31,463 nt of DNA from Saccoglossus kowalevskii (Eukaryota; Hemichordata; Enteropneusta; Harrimaniidae): the NCBI RefSeq assembly GCF_000003605.2, contig NW_003136331.1, positions 369,919 through 401,381 on the forward strand, written 5' to 3'. Positions 10,567 through 22,500 of this stretch are shown here, one piece after another (position 1 is the first letter of the stretch; every line of letters starts with the position of its first letter). The notes below the pieces were generated by a model that was given only the letters and a program-made list of their open reading frames with translations, was not told the DNA's origin and searched no databases. Position numbers and translations under genes: made by a program.

Positions 10567-13500
10567 GTAAGTTAGACTCGAATGAAACGAAACGTTATTG
10601 TTCTGATGTCACTTTGCTTGGGTGTGTTTGTTGAACGGAGAACATATTCTTTCTACAATCTGAGCAGTTTGTATGACCCGACAAGAAAATAGCTTTACTG
10701 CTTTTCTTCTCTTCATGTCAGTCGCCATCAAAGGCGGGGTGTTATATGTAAACAGCTGTTGAAATATCGTGTCACTTCTTTTCCTACATCTCCCAGTTAC
10801 ATTGATTTAATTGCTACCGTCAATTTCCGAGTTTGTAAACAATGGCATGCATGTATTTATAACTGAATTATTATTATTAATTTTTATATGATTATGGTCT
10901 ATGTAATATTACACCACTCGTCATTAACGTCTTCAAATGAACCATACACTTGGATAATATTAACGAGATAGTCTGGGGTAATCACAATCAAAGAATGTGA
11001 CGAATCAACGTATTTTATTATATAGCTGACTCAAGACTTGAGTTTGTTGAACTCCTGGTGAGATCACATGACAAGTGTTGTGCATTACAATGTGAATGTT
11101 ATGATTATGTAGCTTGCCTCACCTGATGATAAATATCCTATACTAATTATAGCAAGTGAATTTGTTAATATTTCATATTATTCCATATTTTTGATTGGTA
11201 ATATAGCATTAGCTTCTGATTTAAATTTTGTTGATCTATAGTATATTGTAATCCATTTAATTCTGATTATATGACATGACATGACATGACAAAATTTCAA
11301 GAAAGTTACTGACACTCTGTTTTAAGACCCCAGTAAAAATTTCACAGCTACAAAATGTCATGGACTAAAGGAATTTGTGAAAATTTTATAGTTACACTCC
11401 ATTTCACATAGGCATGAATGTGTTTTATGAAAATATATAAAACATTGATAAAACCTTTACCTCAAAAACTCTTGGCCTACATCCATATCTAAAGAATACA
11501 CTTTTACATGTATTAGGTATTGAAGTGAATCATTAATGCTCATTAGCTATGAGTCTTTGTGAGTTTCTTTCAATTATTATCCAATTTTTTGCCATGTATG
11601 CGAAAGTTATTCAATATGGGCGACAGGCTCAAAATTAGCGTTAGCCCCGCGTCCACAGACTACAGTTTCTTTCTTGGGGCTACCACTTTTCAAATTCGGT
11701 AGCCCAACTGGGCAATATGGGCGTCGCGATTTAAATTCGCTTGGGCATTGTGATTGGTCAAGTAGTGTTCAACTATCATTTGTTATCAAAGTTGTTGGCT
11801 GAAGCTTGAAAAGTTGACACATAAAACTTGTTTCTGAATCAATTCCTGGAAATGACTGTTCAAACAAAAACTGTTTATCAAATAAATTTGTCAAATAAGA
11901 ACAGTTTCTCTTAGGAATACCATGGCAAACTCCATATGATCTGTACAATCATCATGATGACTGCAATATCTTGTATTGCATGAAAGGTGTGGACTGAATG
12001 TTTGTCTGTTATTAAATGTGGAAATTGGAATCCCTTGTTATGTTTTTGCCTCAACGCTATGACCTTTGTTAGGTTTGTTTTTGTGTTCAATTTCACTCAT
12101 AGCACAGGATCTCACAGTAAACACAAAATTGTCTATTACATCGACTTGGACTTAAATTTTAAATCTCAACATCGATCACCCACTTTTCTAACGTTTAGTT
12201 TTTATTTTTATTGAAGATACTCGCACAAAAAGAGAGATTCATATAAAAATGAAATCCAATGAAAGTCTGACACTTTCCCACACAAATCTGTAAATAGTGG
12301 TATATTACTGGCGTCTTCTTGAGTTAACAGACGGCAAAGGATCATCATCAACTCTTAAACATTGCCATGTAGTATGTCATTATATGAGTTTTTAATGTAA
12401 CAAAATAATATTTTAAATTTTTTGCTGTTATTTGAGTGGACCAGATGCATCCCAATAATTGTATATTCTAGATCGATCTAGTATGTAGTCTGAACTGAAT
12501 ATGCAAGTTTTATCATTGAACAAACACTTTATAGCAGTTAGTATTGATTGTCACTTGTGTATTAAAATTATATTTCACAGTGTTGTTTTTGTAAGAATCA
12601 AAGACTTTTGTTGCTATAAATATGTATAGATAGCTTTCTAAAATTATGATAATTTAGTTTCCGAACATTTGTTAGATATATTGTAGCTTGCTAACATTGG
12701 ACATGTATTCTGCCCTAAAACTGTCCTTTGCAATAGGACGTTGTCCCCCTACTTTGTTATTGCAGTTCTTACCATCAGTGTTTTTGAGTAGTAGAGACGG
12801 CAACATTACTTACCTTATTGGTTTCTTTGTGGGTAAAGTAACAACAGGCTGCAACTGACAGCTCAATTAGAATTTTATAATTTATAATATTCTTCTGTAT
12901 ACTTGTGAATGTTGTTGCTTTCACTACATGTATATGTCAAAATATACTAGCCAGCAATCCCTTCATTTGATTGATTTCAAACATGCAAGCATATTTTACA
13001 GTTTTGATTCCAAAAGATTGTATGTGATGGTCAAATGTTGTATTGAGTATACCGGTACATTTTGCATCTAGCTCTCTCTATCTCAGTACTGTCATGCATT
13101 AGGTTATAAGTCATCATTTTTATAGTGGAACAGATTACCCCCGGTAGTACATGAACGGTTTATTTAAAATGTGTCTTAATTATTAATTTAATTTTATTAT
13201 AAACTTGGTGTGGCTTTTGTAGAATTTGCAGACCCATTCATATGCTTTGTGTCTGGCACATTGCAGTAAATGCAAATTGCAATAATTTTTGTTGGCTGTT
13301 AAAATCTATGTATGTCCTTGCGCATTAAATGTTTGAAATCTTTGTCATACAAGGATATGGTTAAGAGAACAACAAACCTTGTGCAATCACACCTTGGTGC
13401 TTCATTTTTTGCCAGTTTTTATGTAGTTTTTTGTGTGGACATAATTTTCTGTTACTGTGGAATACTTTATTTTCGCTGGAATAAGGCTTTTTGGGCGTTT

Positions 13501-16500
13501 TGCTTAGAATTTATTTTCACTGATTTTTGATGAGTTTAATGTGAAATATATGAAAATAAGTATATTCGCTGGATTTTATTTTAACAGAATCATCTCTTCA
13601 AGCGAAAATAAAGTATTCTACAGTAGTTTACAGGGCTTGATCACAATTTTGATGGTTTATTTTGTGGAGAGCCATAATGAAATTTTTTTGCATTTTGACT
13701 AGTTAGTTGTGTTCTGTTTTAACCTTATTTTTTCTGCCTGATGAGATTTGCATTCCAAGATATACATCTGGCTAATCAAATGTTTTATTTGTTTGAAAAA
13801 TCATTCCTCTGAAGCAACTCAACATAAAATATCGTTGTACCCAACGATGGGTTAGTTTGGTTTGAGCAATAACATTTCAGCCACTTCCTGTTGACATTTA
13901 CAGTATATTGTATAGTAGATAACGCATGATTACTGTTACCCAAATGTTATGAAATTTTTTTCTCTGGTTTCTATGGTGGATTTATTTCAATATCTCCAAA
14001 TTTTATTCAGAAACAGTATATTATTTTGATAATAATCCTGATAATATAATCCTAATAATATCATAATTACATTTATGATATACAGGTGGAAGTTCACTTC
14101 TGCTGTAATGCATTACATGTGCAGTAATATACTTTGTTCAAACTGCTTGAAATATATGCATCAAAACAACATGACCTACTTTTCTCCATCAAAATCATTG
14201 AGTCTAACCACTGATAATAAATATTCAGATTATCAAAGATTAAATATTCTTTTATTTGTTTTGGTTTACACTAACAGCCTTTAGAATTGCCCAAATGTGG
14301 TCATAAGTTTGGCCTGGTTAGTTAAGAGCCGAGCTCAGCACGTTTGCACAGTAATTTTTAGTGGCTAAGGCTGTTAGGCTTCAATAAAATACTGTTGTTT
14401 AATTACAGATGCAATTTCCAAGGGCTGTTTTATTCACAGAAAATGTGTGAAGTGTTATAATTACTTAGCTCATAAATAAGTGAAATTTCCATTGGTGATA
14501 GAGATAAGACACCATGCCTTTCCCAGCTTGATAACCTGTGTGTATATTCACAAAATTTATTCAAAACATTTTTCTTTGTAATCGCTTGTAGTGCTTTAGG
14601 TCACAGGATATATGACTAACTTTCTCAAAAATTATGCGAGGACTTCTATTTTTAATATTAACATATTTCCAATGAATGCCCCCCCCCCCTGTGTTAGTTG
14701 CAAAATGTGTCCCACTGAGTGGCGTAACATATTCGTAAGGTAGTTAGCCATGTCAAGTATAAATTTATGTTGTCTGCTGCTGTGTTTCGGCTTTTGTATC
14801 TAGTTATAACTGGCTGGACTGGACTATTATATTTATGAACGATAATATTTTTTTTCCGGTTTGTGTCAAATTTAAATATGCTTCTATATGCACAATTATT
14901 AAACATTTTGTTTTACTTATGTTTTTTCTGTGGGTGAGAACGACTTGAAGTTTTTATAATTGATGTCCATTCAGAATTCACTGGATGAGAAGCACATGAG
15001 CTTACGAAGATGACAGCGGTGTGTAATAATGGCTTTTATTGAGAATGCGTTTCTAATGAAATAAATAGAATAATGCATATTTAGTATCTCGTTTTAACCA
15101 TTGGTGGTGAAAGTGACATCATTTGTAGCCAAATCTAATTAATTCGTTATTAACAACATGCGGAGAGTTGGTAGAAACCCAAATAATAGGTCACATGACA
15201 AAAGTGTGTTGTGTTAACTTTAATTACAATTGTGATGACCAATTTTCAACAAAATAGATAAATGAACAAGTCAGCTGAAATTACTATGATCTCACTCCAG
15301 AGGTTAGTGACCTTAATTTATATACATTGTATGTATATATATACATGGGTGGGGCCCAGATGATTGATGTCTGCTGCCCTCTATAATTTGCTGTTGAATT
15401 TTGTTTGTTTGGTATCGCCTACGCAGTGACAGTGCCTGTGTATGTACTACCTGTACATTTCCTCTCTTTTGTTCATATTGTTTATGCATTTCCGACAATT
15501 GTATGGACAGTGCTTTGTGTTCTGTCATTTCTACCAAAGCAACGTGACAGTACTCTCTACGTGACATGGCTTTATTTTTGTTTCGTTTTTTTGTTTCTGG
15601 AAAAGTCTTTCATATTAAATCATTATTTTATTGAAATGATTACTTCGCAAAGATTGAGATTTACCAAGGACACACAAGATGTGTTATATTCCCCACTGGG
15701 CTACCATGATGTCCTTCAAAATTGTCAGAGATTTCCTATGCAATTTCATTAATTCTGATGCAGAGTTAGATGTTTTGGCCTTGAAATCAAATGAATTGTT
15801 ATGCACCCATTACCTAAGCATTTTTATTAAAGTTTTCCTGTTAAACACTTTCCCTGTTACGCAGTGCTAACAAAACCAATTTTACTGAAAAATAATCCAA
15901 ATGACCCCTAAAATTTATACCGAGTTTAATATTAATTTGTATTCATAATCAATATATTTGTCAGTTCCACTCATTTTGATGTGATTTGTGTTAAAGCAAG
16001 ACAACATACTACATGGGTTGCAATTTTATTAATAATAATAATAATGTAATATTGTATTAAAATTATTGATTTGTTCTTTTTGTTAAAACAATGTTATACT
16101 TTATGATGGCTAGAGTGTATGGATGAATGTGATGTTGCTTTAGTTTTATGATAAGCATGTACCAGCCAAAAACAGCTGTTAGTAAACCACATCTATTAAT
16201 ACAGTGAACTCTGCCTGAACTGAATGCCTAAGGGATTTGGAAATTGTTTTGTTTTCAGTTTACACTGGGTTTGGCTGAGATAGGTTTTCAGTTTACACTG
16301 GGTTTGGCTGAGATAGGTTTTCAGTTTACACTGGGTTTGGCTGAGATAGGTTTTCAGCCTACACAGGGTTTGGCTGAGATAGGTTTTCAGCCTACACCAG
16401 GGTTTGGCTGAGATAGGTTTTCAGCCTACACCAGGGTTTGGCTGAGATAGGTTTTCAGCACACACCAGGGTTTGGCTGAGATAGGTTTTCAGCCCACACC

Positions 16501-19500
16501 AGGGTTTGGCTGAAATAGGTTTTCAGCCCACATAGGGTTTGGCTAAAATAGGTTTTCAGTTTACAGTCTACACACTGTTTCCTAGTTTATCAAAGTTTCA
16601 TTTTAAACAATTGATACATGTTATACATAAATTTTCCAGTTTACACTGATTTCGTTTTTAGTTTTAATAGGTTTCAGGTTTCCAGTTTACTATTCAGTAA
16701 AGACAGGTTTTACTGTGTTGACATTTCTGCACATTAGAGTGAGTGACTAATACAATAAGTAACTGATAAAAACGACATGCCAAGACATGTTCTGAAATGT
16801 TCTCAATTAGCTTTCTGCTAAAAAATAAATTGACAACACTGTTTTCTGCTTTCGGGAAACTGTCAAAGGTTCATTCATTGTGTCCTCTACCCAGTACATA
16901 TATATATATATACATGTACACCAAGTATGTATGTCAGTGTGATTGCCCCCCCCCCCTCTAATATTGTGGCAAATCTTGTATAGTCACTGATTGTAAAGCA
17001 TGGTATCTTTTAAGAGTATATCATGTAAATATATTTCTGTTTACAGACTAAAAATCTACTTGGTTTTAAATAGAGTTGAATGCACATTGCTGGATTAGTG
17101 CTGAAATTATTTGTTTGAACATGACACGGCTACTGTACTAGGGTAGTCATAAACGTATGGGTGTACCAGGGTAACCTTACCAATTGTAAAGAAACTTCAA
17201 TGAGCAACCAACTTACATTAATCTTTGCTGTAAAATAGTTATTTGAATCAGAGTGTATTGTCTTTGTATACATTGTAGCATACATTATAATGAACAGATG
17301 TATTAGTATTGTTAATGATTTGAGTTTATTAATTATTCATTTATTTATTTATTAATATGCGAGTTTTGTTTGAAATGTGCAGTGTCCAGTATGAAATATT
17401 CTTCATTTTTTGAAAGTAAATACAAAACCATCCTACCTCCTGCCTTTTCGCCACATCTTGAACTTCTGGTAAGTCTACGTCCCCACAACTTGCTCCTATC
17501 TGATATTTGTCAATTCTACCCCTTAACCCCATGTCCAAATTTGCATATGACCTATAACCTCTGGTAAAGTTAAAGATTGATGACTGTTTGAAAATGTCAG
17601 TTGCCGATATTGTTCTTGGTGTGTTGACTAGAGTTACAAAAGGTATGCTTAACCACAATAGTGTGAGAATGATCTCTTATAACATTACTGTGCAAAAAGT
17701 AGTCAGATTTGTTCAAACTGAATATTTATACTACTAAGTACTTGGCTAATCCATAAACATTCATCTATGTAATGTTCCTGTACTCTAAGCTCAGTTTTCA
17801 TTTGTACATATACCATACTTGGTGCCCATGCTTGACTAAGCACCTTCCCTCCACTTTTTAAGCAATTTTCGGGCCCAATTTTGACCAAGTACCCTTCCCC
17901 TGTCCCTGTCTAGTCACCTGATCTTTGAGCATTGTTTGACTTTTCCCGAATTCTGGCATCAGATTTATATAATACAATGTAGATATTGATCGCGATGAAT
18001 ATCATGCGATTACATAGACCATGCTAACCATGCAAAAACTATGCTTTGACAATGACCATCATTTTTCGAGTACAGTAATTGTTACCAGTATTGACTGGAG
18101 TCTGGATTTTTACATTAATGTAAAGTTATAGGAATAAGAATTGCTTCTGTTGGATATTTCTTCCTATGTTACAGCCAGCCGTAATTTTGCTGTTTTGCTC
18201 GTAGTTTCAGCCTTCTACATTGTTAAGAATTGTGAATTTTATTACATGATACCGATACTTCTAAGATGGTGGACACATTTCCAAATAGTGAGAAAGTCCC
18301 ACTGATCGCCACCATGTCTGGTTCTGAGGCTCATTTCTAAGTGTCTGGATCAGTGGTTGAATCAACAAGACTTGTAACAATAAGTTTAAGGTTAGGACGA
18401 GGATACCACAGTCACCACAGTTGTGTGTAGTGGAAGTCAATGCGATTGTTCATCATTTCTCAAAGACAACTTACGACGTGAATATCAACGAAATTCTATT
18501 GTCTGAGTGCATATTTTGCAGTAGTCTCATAACAAACTTTGTATCTTTGAAATACCACTTTATAATCGTTTATTTGGAATTTTCTAATAAGGTAAGATGC
18601 AGATACAATTTTACAAATTTATGTATTATGCATTTACTGATAGTTATCATTCCCTTCAGACTATGTTAAATTAATTGGAATTTACAGCTCTTTTGGGGCC
18701 TTAGTCTGAGCCAATGTCTGTTACCTAATCCACTTGCCCATCAATGCAATTTTCCGTGACAGCAACTGTTTAAAGGTGGTTTCGTATTAGATGAGGTTAA
18801 GTTTGGTGTCATATTACAATGATAGCGTCTCTTTCAAATTTAAGTGTATTTTATTATAATTTATTTATTTTTGTTGTAAATCCACAAGCTAGTCGGAATA
18901 CACGTTCCAGAGCTTCCCTGTGAGCCATGCATTCAGTTGAGAGTTGTTCATATAGTACACATTTTATCAAGTTGAGTATCTTAACATCCAAAACATTTTT
19001 TTCAGACAAGGATTTAGTATATTAATATTAATGTACATTTGGCTTGATGTGACATAATGGTTTCTTATGCATGTTTTGTTTGTTTTTATGTATTTTTTGG
19101 AAATTTGTTAGTTTTTGACCAAATATACATAATTTCCAATTAGTTACAGGTCGTCTTCAAATTTCCTTTCAAATATGGACATATTTATATGGGTGTGTTT
19201 TGTGAAAGATGACAAAAGTTAACTTTTGAATTCCAAATAATTGTTATTTAAGGAGAATGAACTTGTCCATCTCTCTCACTAATCTAGACCTAGTAGAGCT
19301 AATTATTTATTAATCTCCCAATTAAGACTATTTTGAAGAGATTTTGCTAGCATACATGTAGTTACCTCCAATGTCACTGTGTTTAGAAAGGCCATTTCAA
19401 CCTCATCAAGCCATTTGTTGTTTTGTTATTTGATTCTGCATTATCATTTCAAACATCAGCTGAGCCAAGTTGACTAATTTTGTGTATGAGATAAACTTAG

Positions 19501-22500
19501 ATTTGTTTGGTCACTAATATTTTATTGCTGCCCCCTATGGGGAGATTGGGAAAGTTCTGTGGGGACAAAGGCACTGGAAAGCTCACACAACAGATTTTTT
19601 CAGAAGTTTGATGATTTCAACTACAAACTCACACACGAGTGTTTTGCCACCAGAACTGATTATCAAATAAAAAAGAAGACTTCCACTTGACTGGAGAGAA
19701 ATCATTTAACAAACATTGACCAATACAGGAACATTTCAATGCATTTTTGAATTTTATTTGCTGCATTATCCATTTGAAACACTATGATCTTTCTTGCTTG
19801 GTTTTGGTTGAAATCCATGCATATTAATTATCTAATTTGCATGATAATTAGCTAAATTTTGCTGTTTCATGATGGCCACTGATATCTAAAGAACTACTCA
19901 TTGGATTTTGATGAAACTTGGTACATAGATGCTCTGAACTAATACGCAGATTTGATTAGTTTTGGGTATAAATCTGTGCATATTACTTACCTAATTTGCA
20001 TAATGATCAGTACGTTTTTGCCTTTTTTCACTGATATCTCAAGTACTAACCACATTTCAATGAAACTTGGTACATAAATGTCATAGGACAATGCACACCC
20101 CTGATAGTTTTTATGTTAATATCCCTGAATATTAATTATCTAATTTGCGTAGTTATTCAATTTATATCTTTTGATATATTATCAAGTACTGATCATCACA
20201 TTTCAATGAGACTTGTGACATAGATCTTCTAAGACTATGCAGAGACCTGATTAGTTTCTTACTTGGCTTTCTTTGATTCTAAATGTTCTTTAATTTTGAA
20301 CCGAATGTACATAATTTGCATAAAATTATTTGCTAACATGCAATATAAGGTGTATTTTACAGTGATACTGTAACATTTTTCATTTCTCCCCATTTGCAAA
20401 GTCGCTAAGCTGGTTTGAAATTAGCTAAGAAAAACAATGTAAGCCAACTATTTGATCCTTAGCAGAAGTCCAGATGAATTTAATAAAAGTTGCGAATATA
20501 TATGAATATAATAATAATTTTTCTACAATGGAAGTTATGCTAAATAAAATTTTAATTTGTGTATAGTTACAAAATGTTATGTAAAGGCTACTTGGGTGTT
20601 CTGTCTGTTCTCTTTATATTTTATACGAGACCCATAAATGCTTTAATAGTATGTTAATGTACTGTTATGTCATTTACAAAAAAAAACTAGTTCACCTGTT
20701 TTTGAATACATCAAACAACGACCTGAATCAATGTACAAATCTATTTATTTATGCGAAGTGAGAATGTGAAGTTACTTTTAACTGGTGTCCTAGCGGCCTC
20801 TGCTGATATGAATGAAAATAAGATCTGATATATCATTTGAACTTTGACCTTATATGTCGTCACATGATTAAAATGTGGTACAAGTTTATAGCCATTGGTA
20901 GAGATAGAGAGGTATTATTTTAGTCTCAAGCACTTGTTGGAATTGGTAATTCTGCAAGAAAATTAACTTTTGATCATGAGGCGCTGGTGGCAGCGGAAGT
21001 CAACTGGTAAGATATTTCCTTACGGGTGAAACACTAGCAGTAGTTTTACCATAATACGTGAGTGTACATGTATATCACTCATTTTAGTTTTTTTATAACA
21101 CATGTGTCAGTCTCTAGTTGCACAAATGATCATTATTTCCTATCTCTGCAGTTAGTGATTGAAATCTCTCTCCTTGTCAACAAAGATGGGAAATGAAATA
21201 ATCATACAATCCTGTCAACTGACCCATTTTAGTCTAGACTGTCTCTGTTTTCCAACTGCAATAAACTGTTTTTATGATGTTTTGAACGTTCTTATCGTTT
21301 GATTTTGACATTTAAATTTGTTTTTGAATAGTTGAGAGAAAATAAAAAAAATCCGATAGGAACTCGGTAGCTGGTCAGTCAAAAGGTCAGGGTTGTTGAT
21401 AGTGTACTGTTATGACTCACTCTTCTGTACTGTCTTGGCTGCAAGTATCAACCAGCAAATGCTTGTCATAAAGAGCAGGGACTTACTTGTTGTAATCCAA
21501 GTAATACTAAACTAAATGTGGTACCAAATGAATACATATATGTACCAAGTTTAGTGATTTGCCAAATAAAGATAGTCTTAATTTGCTTATGTTGTAAATA
21601 AAAATTGCTCACACAGTTTATAAAATCTATCGGTGTCCATGAAATGGTGAACAAGCAATGAAAATTATATTTCAAATCCTGTCTTAATTTATATTGCTAG
21701 GATTAGGTACAATTGGGTCGGGTACCCAATCTATCTAATGAAAAGGAAACTTTTAAGTTTCATCCCCTATTTGATTGGTTCCAGTTCTTAACAATGTATG
21801 GTTGTATTGTACCTGTGTAAATCAGTCCTATATAATTACAGAAATTTCACTAAAATACTAACAACCACCAAGCTTTATTAGCTCCGCTGTCAACGAAGTC
21901 GAGCAGAGCTTATAGTATTACTGATTCTTCGTCTCCGTCGTCATCAACTTTACATTTTTAACTTCTTCTTAAAAACCACAAACTGTATAGCTGTGAAACT
22001 TTCTAGGAAGGTACCTTGGGTGGTTCTCTCTCAGATTTGTTCATTTTGTGATGATATCTTTAATTCTCTAATGTTGATGTCATTTTTGGTAAAAAGTGAT
22101 ACTTTCGACTTCTTGTTAAAAACCGCAAGTCCAATTGCTTTGATATTACATATATAGGTACTACATGTGGACCTCTCTCAGATTTGTTCATTTCGTGATG
22201 ATATCTTCAATTCTCTAATTTTGGTGAATATTTTTGTCATTTTTAGTAAAAAGTTATAGTTTCGACTTCTTGTTAAAAACCGCAAGTCCAATTGCTTTGA
22301 TATTACATATATAGGTACTACATGTGGACCTCTCTCAGATTTGTTCATTTTGTGATGATATCTTCAATTCTCTAATTTTGGTGAATATTTTTGTCATTTT
22401 TAGTAAAAAGTTATAGTTTCGACTTCTTGTTAAAAACCGCAAGTCCAATTGCTTTGATATTACATATATAGGTACTACATGTGGACCTCTCTCAGATTTG

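Noticed and set aside
15144-15160. ATGCGGAGAGTTG then GTAGAA as a further alternative first exon
   Set aside because: Only four codons and a poor donor, so indistinguishable from chance.
15313-15752. 115-codon plus frame and 84-codon overlapping minus frame
   Set aside because: The plus frame is hydrophobic as expected of T-rich DNA. Neither has a recognisable domain or splice context, and they overlap on opposite strands in a PHACTR intron.
16252-16572. CRISPR-like regular repeats
   Set aside because: Units are contiguous with no unique spacers, in a eukaryotic intron. These are minisatellites.
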